Shown here piece by piece: positions 17,331-26,264 of a stretch of 64,000 bases of DNA. Both the position numbers and the translations under genes were made by a program. Source of the DNA: JACVRW01 sp034664125. Its GTDB lineage: Bacteria; Actinomycetota; Thermoleophilia; Solirubrobacterales; Thermoleophilaceae. The notes below the pieces were generated by a model. The model saw only the letters and a list, made by a program, of their open reading frames with translations. It was not told the DNA's origin and did no database searches. The stretch spans positions 109,245 through 173,244 of the forward strand of contig JAXDIG010000007.1 of NCBI GenBank assembly GCA_034664125.1, written 5' to 3'. The stretch's first letter is position 1. Every line of letters begins with the position of its first letter.

Positions 17331-18481
17331 CGAGCCGGGCTGGTCGCCTCTCCTCGAGTGGACAGGTTGCCGGCGAGGGCGGCCGCGACCGCCAGCAGGC
17401 CGCACACGCAGGCGAGCGCACCACCGAGGCCGAGCACCTCGGCCAGCATGCCGATCGCGGGCGGCCCGGTGAGCAGTCCCGCGTAGCCCACGCTGGAGAC
17501 GGCGGCCACCGCCGGTCCGGCGGTCGCCGGGTCGTAGCCGGCGGCGCGCAGCGCAAGCGGGAACACCGCGGCGAGCCCGATGCCCATCACCGCGAAGCCG
17601 GCGATCGCGCCGGCCGGCGTCCCGACCATGAGGGCGGTGCCGAGGCCGAGGGCCCCGATCAGCGCGCCCGCCCGCCCCAGCCGCGCCGAGCCGAGCTCCT
17701 CCGCGAGGCGGTCGGCCGACAGCCGGCCGAAGCCCATGGCGAGGTTGAAGGCCGCCAGCCCCGCCGGCGCCAGCCCTACGGGAGCGTCCGTCTCCCGCCT
17801 GATGAAGATGCCACTCCAGTCGAACACGGCGCCCTCGGCGAGGAGTACGCAGAAGACTACGGCGCCCAGCGCCGCGAGCCGGCGCGACGGGCGGGCGAAG
17901 CGCGGGCCGGGCGGGGGCGGCTGCGCGTCCGCCGGGGGCAGGCCCCTAGAGGCGAGCGCCGCGGCCGCGGCGCCACAGGCGACGACGATCGCGAGGTGAG
18001 GGAGCGGGTCGAGCTCCGCCGCGGCGGCCAGGCCTCCGATCGCCGCGCCGGTGAGCGCGCCGAAGCTGAAGGCCGCGTGGAGGGAGTTGAAGATCCGCTT
18101 GTGGCCGGCGCGCTCGACCGCGAGGCCCTCCACGTTCATGGAGACGTCGAGCACGCCGTTGGCTGCCCCGACCGCCAGGGTGGCGAGCGCCAGCGTGGGC
18201 GCGTCCACGGCGAGCGCGGGCGCCACGCCGGCCGCCAGCCAGAGCGGAGCCGCCGCCACGAGGCGGCGGGGCCCGACGGTCGCCGCGAGCGCGCCGGTGA
18301 GCGGCTGGGCCACGAGCAGCCCGAGCGGCGCCCCGAGCAGGGCCAGCCCGAGCGCGCCGGTGCCCAGGTCGAGCCGATCCTGGATGTCGGGCAGGCGCGA
18401 GTACCAGGAGCTGAACACCAGCCCGTTGAGGAAGAAGACCGCGGTCACCGCGGCCCGGGGGCGTGAGAACCGGTGCAGCAC
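17327..18481 (-). CDS. MFS transporter (12-TM, unknown substrate)
   Basis: The 384-aa integral membrane protein shows 12 hydrophobic segments. NGLVFSSWYSRLPDIQDRL in the first helix-loop and TGALGLALLGAPLGLLVAQP suggest the YbjJ/fucose-permease-like branch. A repeated G-x-x-x-D/R-x-x-G/R loop occurs between helices 8 and 9 (MGFGRLSADRLAEELG). No substrate is recognisable. It is a single gene, tail-to-tail with ridA, and its start faces the tRNA gene. Confidence 0.85.
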   Translation of the reverse strand: MLHRFSRPRAAVTAVFFLNGLVFSSWYSRLPDIQDRLDLGTGALGLALLGAPLGLLVAQPLTGALAATVGPRRLVAAAPLWLAAGVAPALAVDAPTLALATLAVGAANGVLDVSMNVEGLAVERAGHKRIFNSLHAAFSFGALTGAAIGGLAAAAELDPLPHLAIVVACGAAAAALASRGLPPADAQPPPPGPRFARPSRRLAALGAVVFCVLLAEGAVFDWSGIFIRRETDAPVGLAPAGLAAFNLAMGFGRLSADRLAEELGSARLGRAGALIGALGLGTALMVGTPAGAIAGFAVMGIGLAAVFPLALRAAGYDPATAGPAVAAVSSVGYAGLLTGPPAIGMLAEVLGLGGALACVCGLLAVAAALAGNLSTRGEATSPAR

Positions 18482-18603
18482 GGCCCCTAACTGTGCCCGC
18501 TTCGCCGCCGTCTCGGCTCTAGGACCGGGCGCGCCTCCGGCGCTGAACGCAGCGTTCCCCGCCTTCGCAGCCCCAGTCCCCGTCTACACTCTCCCCCTCT
18601 TCC

Positions 18604-18675
18604 GGGCGCGTAGCTCAGTGGGAGAGCGCTCGCCTCACACGCGAGAGGTCGCTGGTTCGAAACCAGCCGCGCCCA
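18604..18675 (+). tRNA. tRNA-Val (CAC anticodon)
   Basis: A full cloverleaf of 72 nt is visible: acceptor GGGCGCG/CGCGCCC, D-stem GCTC/GAGC, anticodon stem CTCGC/GCGAG with loop CTCACAC (anticodon CAC), T-stem GCTGG/CCAGC with loop TTCGAAA, and discriminator A at 18675. CCA is not encoded. TACACT at 18585-18590 is a plausible -10. Confidence 0.96.
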
Positions 18676-18778
18676 TCTTCGTGGACGTCCACTGAGCGGC
18701 GGGAGCACCGGGGCTGCGTAGGCTCCGCCTCCCGCGGGCACACGCAGGGCTCCGCTTGCATTCGCCCGGCCGTCCGCC

Positions 18779-20056
18779 TTGACCCCGCACCCTGATCGCC
18801 TGCTCCCCCTAGCCGCCGAGCCCGGCTTCTCAGCCGGTGCCCCGCACGCCATCGCGCTGCTGTTCCTGGGGCTGGCCTTCTTCGCCGCGGTGGCGGCCCT
18901 CTCGCACCAACACGAGCGCGCCTTCTCCGCGAGCCTCATCTACCTTGGCCTCGGCATCGGGGCCGCGGCGGTGATCGACCTGCTGGACGTCCGGTGGCTC
19001 CACCCGATCGACGACGCCGACCTGCTCGAGGCGGTGAGCGAGCTGGCGGTCGTCATCGCTCTCTTCGGCACGGGGTTGAAGCTCGACCGGGCGATCGGCC
19101 TGCGCTCCTGGTCGATCGTCTGGCGGCTGCTGGGTATTGCGATGCCGCTCACGATCGGTGCGGTGACGCTCTTCGGCGTCCACGCGATGGGCCTGCCGCT
19201 GGGCGTTGCGCTGATGCTCGGGGCGATCCTCGCGCCCACCGACCCGGTGCTCGCCGGGGACGTCGGCGTCGGCCCGCCGGGCGAGGAGGACGAGCGCGAG
19301 CCCAACTTCTCGCTCACCGGCGAGGCGGGCCTCAACGACGGCCTCGCATTCCCGTTCCTCTTCCTCGGCGTGTTCGTCGCCACCCACGACGGCCGGGACT
19401 GGCTCGGCGAGTGGCTCGCCGCCGACGTCCTCTACGGCGTGGCCGTGGGCCTCGCGATCGGCGCGCTCGGCGGCTACGGCATCGCCGCCGCGGCCGTATG
19501 GCTGCGCGATCGCGAGCTGCTCTCGGCCGATCTCGACGGCTGGCTCTCCGTCCCCGCGGTACTCACCGTCTACGGCCTGACCGAGCTCGTCGGCGCGTAC
19601 GGGTTCCTCGCCGCGTTCGCCGGCGGAGTCGCCTTCCGGCGCTACGAGCACACCCACGAGCACAACCGCCGCGTCCACGACGGAGCCGACGTGGTCGAGA
19701 AGTTCGGTGAGCTCGCGGTGATCCTCCTGATCGGGAGCATGCTCAGCTTGGACGGCCTCGACGCGCCCGGCCTGAGCGGGTGGTTGCTCGTTCCGGTCCT
19801 GCTTCTGGTCATCCGTCCCGCGGCGGTGTTCCTCGCGCTGCTGGGCTCGCGGCGGGACTTCAAAGAGCGCGCGTTCGTTGCCTGGTTCGGCGTGCGCGGG
19901 ATCGGCTCCCTCTACTACACCGCGGTCGCGGTCGGGACGGGCGTGCTCGCCGGCGACGCCACCGTCGTCGTGTGGACGGCGCTGGCGTGCGTCGTCGTGT
20001 CGGTGTTCGTGCACGGCGTGACGGCCACACCGCTTTCGCGCCGGATGTCGCCGTAA
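18779..20056 (+). CDS. Na+/H+ antiporter, CPA1 (NhaP/NhaA-like cation:proton antiporter) family
   Basis: The 425-aa membrane protein has about 12 helices. The unwound-helix motif ILAPTDPVLAGDV and the ion-site segment FSLTGEAGLNDGLAFPF with the ND pair are diagnostic of CPA1 antiporters. FGVRGIGSLYYTAVAV is the conserved C-terminal helix. It exchanges Na+ or K+ for protons to control cytoplasmic pH. The frame opens with TTG at 18779; a later start is possible because the first 20 residues are not conserved. No regulator or partner is adjacent. Confidence 0.9.
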   Translation: MTPHPDRLLPLAAEPGFSAGAPHAIALLFLGLAFFAAVAALSHQHERAFSASLIYLGLGIGAAAVIDLLDVRWLHPIDDADLLEAVSELAVVIALFGTGLKLDRAIGLRSWSIVWRLLGIAMPLTIGAVTLFGVHAMGLPLGVALMLGAILAPTDPVLAGDVGVGPPGEEDEREPNFSLTGEAGLNDGLAFPFLFLGVFVATHDGRDWLGEWLAADVLYGVAVGLAIGALGGYGIAAAAVWLRDRELLSADLDGWLSVPAVLTVYGLTELVGAYGFLAAFAGGVAFRRYEHTHEHNRRVHDGADVVEKFGELAVILLIGSMLSLDGLDAPGLSGWLLVPVLLLVIRPAAVFLALLGSRRDFKERAFVAWFGVRGIGSLYYTAVAVGTGVLAGDATVVVWTALACVVVSVFVHGVTATPLSRRMSP

Positions 20057-20074
20057 GCCCAGCCGTCCGATCCA

Positions 20075-22006
20075 TCAGCGCGGTAGGCGCTCCTGCACGG
20101 CCGCCCGCATGCGCTCCGCGACTTCGGGCACCTCGCGCCTGAGCGCGTTGAGGGCATCGCTGGAGAGCACGACGGCGACGATCGGCGAGCTCGCGATGAC
20201 GTTGGCCAGTCGGGGGTAGCCGTAGCCCGCGCCCCACTCGAGCGCGGCCAGCTCCCCGAAGAAGTCGCCCGGCCCCAGGTCGCCGAGATGCTTGGTGTCG
20301 TCGCGGACCTCGGCGGTCCCCTCCGCGATCACGTAGAAGTCGCGGGCCGCCTCCCACATGCGCACGATCGGCTCGCCGGCTTCCACCGCCATTAGGCGCG
20401 CGGACCCGGCCACACGCTCGAGCTGCTCCTCGCTCAGCGGCGAGAAGAAAGGCAGCGACCTGAGGCTCGCTGCGTCGATGCGGTCCCGCTCCAGCCGGAC
20501 CGCGGCGGCGTCGGGATGGCGGTCGGGCGCGCTGTTCGCCACGGCCTCGACGGCATCCACGGCATCCGCCGGCGAAACCTCGGCAGCTTCGAGCCAGTCG
20601 ATCACGCGTTCCACGTCGACGGCCGCCGTCGTGTGGTTGAGCACGCACAGGCGGATCGCATAGCGCCCGCGCAGCCGGGTCGAGGACACGAGCCCCAGTC
20701 CGCTCTCCTCCAACCCCTTGACGAGCCGCGCGTTGCCGCGGGCGAGTGCTTCCTCGTCCTCGACGCCCTCGAAGCGGCGGCGGAAGCAGGTGACCCCGAG
20801 CGAGGCCGGCAGCATCAGCTCCAGCTCCCTGCTCTCGATCACCCTCCGCTCCGCGAGCTGTGCCAGGTCCAGCGACCGATCGATCGCCGCACGGAACGCG
20901 TCGATCCCGAAGTACTTCAGGGAAACCCACAGCTTCAGCGCCCGGCTGATGCGCGTGAGCTGGAAGCTGCGATCGGAGAAGTTGACTTCCTGGTGGCCGG
21001 GCTGCACCTCCTTGAGGTAGTCCGGGGTGATCACGAATGCCTCGTCGAGCAGCCGGCCCTCGCGGACCATCAGGCAGCCGCACTCGAACGGTTGGTAGAG
21101 CCACTTGTGGGGATCGAGCGCGATCGAGTCAGCCAGCTCCATCCCGGCCAAAGCCGCGGAGCCGCGCTCCGTCAGCGCCGCGAAGCCACCGTAGGCGCCG
21201 TCGACGTGCAGCCACGCGCCATGGCGGTGGGCGATCTGTGCGAGCTCGGCGAACGGGTCCACCGCGCCGGTGTTGGTGGTGCCGGCCGCCGCCGCGACGA
21301 ACAGCGGACGCCGCCCTTCGGCGACGTCCGCTTCCATCGTCGCCGCGAGCGCGTCGGGGCGCAGGCGGAAGCGGTCGTCGGTGGGCAGCACCCGCACCTG
21401 CTCCGGTCGGAACCCGAGCGCCCGGGCCGCACGGGCAATGGAGGAGTGCGCCTGGTCGGAGCAGTAGGCGACCAACTCGTCGGACATCGGGCCGGCGAGC
21501 GACTCCCTCGCACAGGCCAGCGCCGTCAGATTGGCCGCCGAGCCGCCGCTCACCAACACACCGGCGGCCTCGCCCGGATAGCCGATCCAGTCCTTGAACC
21601 AATCGAGCACCAGCAGCTCGACGTGGCTCGGCCCGGACCCCCAGGTCCAGGACCCGGCGTCGACGTTCCACGCGGCCGCGATCAGGTCGCCCAGTGCGCC
21701 CGGAAACGTGCCCGCGCCGGGGATGAACGCGAAGTAGCCGGGGTGCCCCCAGTGGGCGGTGAACGGAAGCACGTGCTCTTCGAGCTCAGCCAGGATGGCG
21801 TCGTAGTCCTGGCCGTCGGCGGGCGGGCCGCCGTCCAGCCGGCGTCGCATCTCCTCGGGCGACGCGACGCGCAGAGGCGCGCGCTGGGCGGGGTCGGCGA
21901 GGCCGTCGACGAGCATGTCGACGGTCCGGTAGCCGATACGCCGCATCTCCTCGGGCTCGAGCCACAGCGGATTCGCCTCCCTGCCCTGGCGCTCGCGCTC
22001 GGACAC
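20075..22006 (-). CDS. PLP-dependent amino-acid decarboxylase fused to a C-terminal cyclic-nucleotide-binding domain
   Basis: The protein has 643 aa. Residues 1-480 are a group II decarboxylase like aromatic L-amino-acid or tryptophan decarboxylase: FTAHWGHPGYFAFIPG (82-97), H-V-D-G-A-Y-G (267-273) with the PLP-pairing Asp269, and the PLP lysine K301 in DPHKWLYQPFECG. Residues about 520-640 are a CRP-like beta-roll domain (FFSPLSEEQLERVA; GDFFGELAALEWG as phosphate-binding cassette; VAVVLSSDAL). Family decarboxylases of about 480 residues lack this tail. It suggests that amine production responds to cAMP or another ligand; the canonical PBC arginine (R-x-A) is not obvious. It is the last gene of the liv-MFS series. 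Confidence 0.88.
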   Translation of the reverse strand: MSERERQGREANPLWLEPEEMRRIGYRTVDMLVDGLADPAQRAPLRVASPEEMRRRLDGGPPADGQDYDAILAELEEHVLPFTAHWGHPGYFAFIPGAGTFPGALGDLIAAAWNVDAGSWTWGSGPSHVELLVLDWFKDWIGYPGEAAGVLVSGGSAANLTALACARESLAGPMSDELVAYCSDQAHSSIARAARALGFRPEQVRVLPTDDRFRLRPDALAATMEADVAEGRRPLFVAAAAGTTNTGAVDPFAELAQIAHRHGAWLHVDGAYGGFAALTERGSAALAGMELADSIALDPHKWLYQPFECGCLMVREGRLLDEAFVITPDYLKEVQPGHQEVNFSDRSFQLTRISRALKLWVSLKYFGIDAFRAAIDRSLDLAQLAERRVIESRELELMLPASLGVTCFRRRFEGVEDEEALARGNARLVKGLEESGLGLVSSTRLRGRYAIRLCVLNHTTAAVDVERVIDWLEAAEVSPADAVDAVEAVANSAPDRHPDAAAVRLERDRIDAASLRSLPFFSPLSEEQLERVAGSARLMAVEAGEPIVRMWEAARDFYVIAEGTAEVRDDTKHLGDLGPGDFFGELAALEWGAGYGYPRLANVIASSPIVAVVLSSDALNALRREVPEVAERMRAAVQERLPR

Positions 22007-22043
22007 GAGCGCGATCTTCTCAGCCCGGGCGCGTATCCGTGCG

Positions 22044-22301
22044 CTACTGCTCGTCTGTGCCGCTCTGGTGGCGACGCTTGGGGGCTCCCCTAGCCCGCAG
22101 CTCCTGCGCCACCCGCACCAGGAACATCAGCAGCGCCACGGTGAAGAGGGCCAGGAGCGCGATCCGTAGCGCGGTCCAAGCCCAGCCGTCCGCATCGAAC
22201 CCGAACGTATCGAGGGCGTTCGGGATGATCGCGACGGCCCAGGCGGACAGCAGCCAGCCGCCCGCCTCCCTGCGGCGCTCGCGCGCGCGGTCCCGATCCA
22301 T
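22044..22301 (-). CDS. Small two-helix membrane protein, unknown function
   Basis: An 85-aa product starts at the ATG at 22301, which shares its A with the stop of the preceding gene (TGATG). It has a charged N-terminus (MDRDRARERRREAGG), two hydrophobic stretches (WLLSAWAVAIIPNAL; ALRIALLALFTVALLMFLV) and a basic tail. I do not recognise the family. Coupling to the 96-aa gene and MFS transporter suggests an accessory role in that membrane system. The decarboxylase begins 37 bp downstream. Confidence 0.65.
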   Translation of the reverse strand: MDRDRARERRREAGGWLLSAWAVAIIPNALDTFGFDADGWAWTALRIALLALFTVALLMFLVRVAQELRARGAPKRRHQSGTDEQ

Positions 22302-22591
22302 CAGCAGTGCCCCTGGAAGTACTCGTGGAAGTCGGCGGTCGTCGGCTCGCGTCCGAGCTGCGCCCGCAGCTCCGCCCTCGCCTGCTCCTGGATCCGTGCG
22401 AGCTTGCTCGCCGCCCACATGAACGCCACCCTGAACGCCACCCACGCGCCGACGTAGAGTGCGGTGCCGCGCGGCCCGAGCCGGGTGCGCCAGCGGAGAC
22501 GGTGCGAGAGCCGCGGGAGGAACAGGTTGCCGAGGAAGGTGAGGGTGGCCTCGGTGATGCGCGGGTGCTCCCACACGCGCTGGAGGTTCAT
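22301..22591 (-). CDS. Small membrane-associated protein, unknown function
   Basis: A 96-aa product begins MNLQRVWEHPRITEATLTFL and has one or two moderately hydrophobic helices (GTALYVGAWVAFRVAFMWAAS), then a charged C-terminal helix. No domain is recognised. Its ATG overlaps the MFS stop (ATGA) and its TGA overlaps the next ATG (TGATG), so it is translationally locked between the MFS and the 85-aa protein. This makes it a real gene despite lack of homology evidence. Confidence 0.68.
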   Translation of the reverse strand: MNLQRVWEHPRITEATLTFLGNLFLPRLSHRLRWRTRLGPRGTALYVGAWVAFRVAFMWAASKLARIQEQARAELRAQLGREPTTADFHEYFQGHC

Positions 22592-23748
22592 GGAAACACA
22601 GTACGGCGCGCCAGCAGCGCCCCGAGCCCCAGCGCCAGCGCGCCCCCCGCGCACGCCGCCACGCCCGGCCACTCCCAGCGCTCCCAGGCCAGGCCGGGCA
22701 GGAACCCCGCCGCCGCGCCGGCCACGTAGTAGAGCGTGAAGTACACGGCGCTCGCCACCCCGCGATCCACCTCGCCGGCCTCGGACAGGCCCAGCTGGGC
22801 GGAGGTGACGGCCACGAACATGCCGCCGATCACCAGCGCGAGGGCCGGTACCAGCGTGCCAATCAGCGCGGGGAGCGACAGCAGCACTCCGGCCGCCGCC
22901 GAGCAGACGCCGAGCAGCGCCACGCGGCGCCAGCCCAGACGGTCGGCGAGCCGGCCCGCCGGCGGCCCAACCGCCCCGAGCGCCCAGAGGAGGAACACCA
23001 GGCTGACCGCCCCGGTCCCGTAGTCGAAGGGCGGCTCCTCCAGCCGGAACGTGGCGTAGGAGAAGACGGTCACGAACGCGAAGAAGAGCGCGCTGGCGAC
23101 GAGGGCCGGCCTCAGGACGCGCGGATTTCGCAGCTGGTCCAGCACCGCCCTCGCCGCACCAGGGCTGCGGCTGGGGACCGGCGCTTCGGGCAGTGCCCGG
23201 CGCATCACGAGCGCGCCGGCCAGGGGGAACAGCACCAGGACTCCCAGGGCCAGGCGCCAGCCAACGGCGGCGGTCATGAGCCCCACTCCCACTCGCGCGA
23301 CCACGCCTCCCGCGACCAGCGCCGCCACGTACAACCCCATCGCCCTGCCGCCAAGTGCGGGCGTGAAGACCTCGGCCACGTAGGGCACCCCCACGATCAG
23401 CAGCCCCGGCATGCACAGCCCCTGCAGAGCGCGAAAGACCAGCAGGAGCGGGAAGCTCGGAGCAAGCGCGACCGCCAGCGTCGGCACGGCCAGCAGGACG
23501 CTCGCCAGGGTGAGCGAGCGCTTGCGCCCGTAGCGGTCCGAAACCAGCCCCCACACCCAGCTGGCAGCCGCGATCGCGATCAGCACGACCGAAATCGAGA
23601 GGCCCGTCTGCGCCGGCGAGACGCCGAACTCCTCGCCCAGCCGCGGCAGGATCGCCTGGGTCGAGTACATCGTCGCGAACATGGCCGCGGCTCCCACGAG
23701 CAGTCCGGCCATGTCGAATGCCCGCGGCGGTGCGCCCTGGGTGTGCAC
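22588..23748 (-). CDS. MFS transporter, DHA1-type (YnfM/AraJ-like exporter)
   Basis: The 386-aa 12-TM protein has motif A GLVSDRYGRKRSL between helices 2 and 3, and a second copy (GRLADRLGWRRV) between helices 8 and 9. Helix 1 MYSTQAILPRLGEEFGVSPAQTGL is typical of YnfM/inner-membrane efflux proteins for amino acids, sugars or drugs. It lies only 5 bp after livF on the same strand and is coupled to the next small gene. In this context export of an amine or amino acid is a reasonable inference, not shown by the sequence. Confidence 0.85.
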   Translation of the reverse strand: MHTQGAPPRAFDMAGLLVGAAAMFATMYSTQAILPRLGEEFGVSPAQTGLSISVVLIAIAAASWVWGLVSDRYGRKRSLTLASVLLAVPTLAVALAPSFPLLLVFRALQGLCMPGLLIVGVPYVAEVFTPALGGRAMGLYVAALVAGGVVARVGVGLMTAAVGWRLALGVLVLFPLAGALVMRRALPEAPVPSRSPGAARAVLDQLRNPRVLRPALVASALFFAFVTVFSYATFRLEEPPFDYGTGAVSLVFLLWALGAVGPPAGRLADRLGWRRVALLGVCSAAAGVLLSLPALIGTLVPALALVIGGMFVAVTSAQLGLSEAGEVDRGVASAVYFTLYYVAGAAAGFLPGLAWERWEWPGVAACAGGALALGLGALLARRTVFP

Positions 23749-23753
23749 GCCGT

Positions 23754-24449
23754 TCAGGCGACCCCGAGATACGCCTCGCGCACGCGCGGGTCCTCGGAGA
23801 GCTCCGCGCTCGACCCGCTCGCCGCGATCCGCCCCGTCTCAAGCACGTACCCCCGTCCCGCGATGCGAAGCGCCGCGTCCACGTCCTGCTCCACCAGGAG
23901 CAATGACGTGCCCTGCTCGGCCACCGCCACGAGGCGGTCGATGATCTCGTCGACCAGCTTGGGGGCGAGCCCGAGCGAGAGCTCGTCGATCATCAGCAGC
24001 TTGGGACGGCTCATGAGCCCGCGCGCGATGGCGCACATCTGCTGCTCGCCGCCGGACAGGCTCCCCGCGAGCTGAGACATTCGCTCGCCGAGCTTCGGGA
24101 ACAGCTCGACGGCGCGGTCGAGGTCCGCCCCGTCGCCGTGGGCGTACCCCCCGGCCATCAGGTTCTCCCGCACGGTGAGCCCTTCGAAGAGGTGCCGTCC
24201 CTCGGGCACGTGGGCGATGCCGCGGGTCACGATCTGCTCGGGCCGCAGGCCGGTGAGCGGCGCGTCCTCGAAGCGCACCTCGCCGTCGGAAATGCGGACC
24301 AGTCCGGAGACGGCGCGGAGGAGCGTCGTCTTGCCGGCCCCGTTCGAGCCCACCAGCGCGACGATGTCGCCCTCGCGGACCTCGAGGTCGATGTCCCAGA
24401 TCACCTCGACCGCGCCGTAGCCGGCAGACAGACCCTCAACTCGGAGCAT
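23754..24449 (-). CDS. livF: Branched-chain/polar amino-acid ABC transporter ATP-binding protein LivF
   Basis: The 231-aa ATPase has Walker A GSNGAGKTT (about 34-42), the signature LSGGEQQM, Walker B LLMIDELSLGLAP and the H-loop region. The Y-G-A-V-E-V-I-W-D-I-D start and length match LivF. It hydrolyses ATP on the cytoplasmic face with LivG to drive uptake through LivHM. Its start overlaps the livG 3' end by 14 bp. Walker B has ELSLGLAP, typical for HAAT-family ATPases. Confidence 0.93.
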   Translation of the reverse strand: MLRVEGLSAGYGAVEVIWDIDLEVREGDIVALVGSNGAGKTTLLRAVSGLVRISDGEVRFEDAPLTGLRPEQIVTRGIAHVPEGRHLFEGLTVRENLMAGGYAHGDGADLDRAVELFPKLGERMSQLAGSLSGGEQQMCAIARGLMSRPKLLMIDELSLGLAPKLVDEIIDRLVAVAEQGTSLLLVEQDVDAALRIAGRGYVLETGRIAASGSSAELSEDPRVREAYLGVA

Positions 24450-25212
24450 CGTCCGCCCGTCCGCCGTTGCCCCGCGCGCGCTTGGCGTAGCGCGCGCCCA
24501 GGTAGGCCTCGATCACGCGGTCGTCCTTCATCACCTCATCGGGCAGGCCGCGCGTGAGCTCGCGTCCCTCGTGCATGACGAGCACCTCGTCGGACACGGC
24601 CAGGATGGCCTTCATCACGTGCTCGACGACGAGGATGGTCACACCGTCGTCCCGCAGCGACCGGATCAGGTCGAGCGAGGGCTCGATCTCGCCCGGTCGC
24701 AGCCCGGCCATGACCTCGTCGAGCAGCAGCAGCCGCGGCCGCATGGCCAGAGCCTTCGCGAGCTCGAGCCGCCGGGCGTCGGCCACGCTCAGGTCGCCCG
24801 GTGACAGCTCGGCCCGTTCCGCCAGGCCAACCCGCTCGAGCGTCTCCTGCGCCTCCTCGACCGCGACGCGCGCCGAGCGCGCGTGCTCGGGCCCGTACAT
24901 CCCCCCGATCGCCACGTTCTCTCGCACCGTGAGATTGCGGAACGGCTTGACGATCTGGAAGGTGCGTGCCACCCGCTCCTTCGCGATCACCCACGGCTTG
25001 CGCCCCGTCACGTCACGACCATCGACCATCACCCGGCCCGCGCTGGGCTTGACGTGCCCGGTGATGAGGTTGATGAGCGTGCTCTTGCCGGCTCCGTTCG
25101 GGCCGATGATCCCGAGCACGGTCCCCTCCTCGACGGCCATCGACAGTCCGGCCACGGCGTCCACGCCGCCGAAGCGCCGGCTCAGGTCGCGGGTTTCGAG
25201 CACGGGGCTCAT
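24436..25212 (-). CDS. livG: Amino-acid ABC transporter ATP-binding protein LivG
   Basis: The 258-aa ATPase has Walker A GPNGAGKST and Walker B LLLLDEVMAGL. VARTFQIVKPFRNLTVRENV is the LivG-type Q-loop region. The ABC signature is altered: LSVADARRLELAKAL in place of LSGGQQRRLEIARAL, as in several LivG-like proteins. The C-terminal VIEAYLG is the LivG hallmark. I chose the ATG at 25212, overlapping the livM stop (ATGA); upstream reading frame belongs to livM in another frame. Confidence 0.92.
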   Translation of the reverse strand: MSPVLETRDLSRRFGGVDAVAGLSMAVEEGTVLGIIGPNGAGKSTLINLITGHVKPSAGRVMVDGRDVTGRKPWVIAKERVARTFQIVKPFRNLTVRENVAIGGMYGPEHARSARVAVEEAQETLERVGLAERAELSPGDLSVADARRLELAKALAMRPRLLLLDEVMAGLRPGEIEPSLDLIRSLRDDGVTILVVEHVMKAILAVSDEVLVMHEGRELTRGLPDEVMKDDRVIEAYLGARYAKRARGNGGRADDAPS

Positions 25213-26264
25213 AGCCGGTACTGGCGCACCGCCTCGAAGAGGGCGATGCGCCTCCGCTTCCACGCGTCGCGGGCGAAGTTGACGATGCCCATCGGCACGA
25301 CGAGCACCGCGAAGACGATGATCCCGCCGAAGACAAACGTGTGGTAGTCGGGCAGGTGGTCGCGCAGCCACTCCGAGAGGTACTGCAGGGACACCGCACC
25401 GATTACGGGGCCGGCCACCGTGCCGGCCCCGCCCAGCACGCACATGACCACCATGAGGACGGTGATGTCGACTGAGAAGAGACGCTCGGGATAGATCGTC
25501 ACCTGCTGGAAGGCGAAGATGGCGCCGGCCAGCGCGGTCAGCATCCCGGACAGCGCGAACGCGGCGATCTTGGCGCGCGTGGTGTTGATCCCCGCAGCCG
25601 CCGCGGCCTCCTCGTCCTGCGAGATGGCGCGCAGGGCGTAGCCGAAGCGGCTGCGCGAAACCGTCCAGACCACCGCCACGGCGAGCACGGCCAGGGCGAG
25701 GAAGTAGAAGTAGAAGCCGGTGTTGCCCGGGTAGGACGTGGTGGCCTCCGCGCCCACGGCGGGCACCGTGATGCCCTTGTTGCCACCGGTGAGCCCGCCG
25801 GTGTTGATCACGACCTCGCGCATCCCCTCGGCCACGCCCAGGGTGGCGATGGCGAAGTAGTGGCCCTTCAGCCGCAGGATCGGGATTCCCATGAGTACGG
25901 CGAAGCCGAGGCCCACCGCGGCCGCGGCCGGGACGGTGACCCAGAACCCGGCTCCCGACTTCGCCATCAGGACCGCGGTCGTGTAGCCGCCCAGCCCGAA
26001 GAACACGACGTTGCCGAAGCTCGGGTAGCCGGCGAAGCCGCCGATCAGGTTCCACCCCTGGGCCAGCACCACGAACATGAAGACGCTGCCGAGCGTCCGC
26101 TGCTCCGACTCCAGCAGCAGGTAAGTGGGCGCCAGGACGAGCGCCACCAGGCCGAGCACGATGCCCGCCGCTCCGAGCCACCAGGTGCGCGAGCGCCCTG
26201 CGAGCAGGGCCATCGGGCCGGACGCGACCGCTGGGGCTGGACGCGGCTCGGTGGTCGTGTTCAC
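25209..26264 (-). CDS. livM: Amino-acid ABC transporter permease LivM
   Basis: The 351-aa permease has about 9-10 membrane segments, the LivM motif NLIGGFAGYPSFGNVVFFGLGGY, and the EAA-like cytoplasmic loop FGYALRAISQDEEAAAAAGIN that couples to LivF/LivG. I place the start at GTG 26264, which overlaps the livH stop (GTGA), giving MNTTTEPRPAPAV as a 25-residue cytoplasmic lead before helix 1. The longer frame upstream is a shadow of livH. Confidence 0.92.
   Translation of the reverse strand: MNTTTEPRPAPAVASGPMALLAGRSRTWWLGAAGIVLGLVALVLAPTYLLLESEQRTLGSVFMFVVLAQGWNLIGGFAGYPSFGNVVFFGLGGYTTAVLMAKSGAGFWVTVPAAAAVGLGFAVLMGIPILRLKGHYFAIATLGVAEGMREVVINTGGLTGGNKGITVPAVGAEATTSYPGNTGFYFYFLALAVLAVAVVWTVSRSRFGYALRAISQDEEAAAAAGINTTRAKIAAFALSGMLTALAGAIFAFQQVTIYPERLFSVDITVLMVVMCVLGGAGTVAGPVIGAVSLQYLSEWLRDHLPDYHTFVFGGIIVFAVLVVPMGIVNFARDAWKRRRIALFEAVRQYRL

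Noticed and set aside
20075..22006. Frameshift fusion as the cause of the decarboxylase-cNMP protein
   Set aside because: The frame is continuous with a normal linker (about 480-520) and coding-like codon use; nothing suggests two joined fragments, although resequencing could test it.
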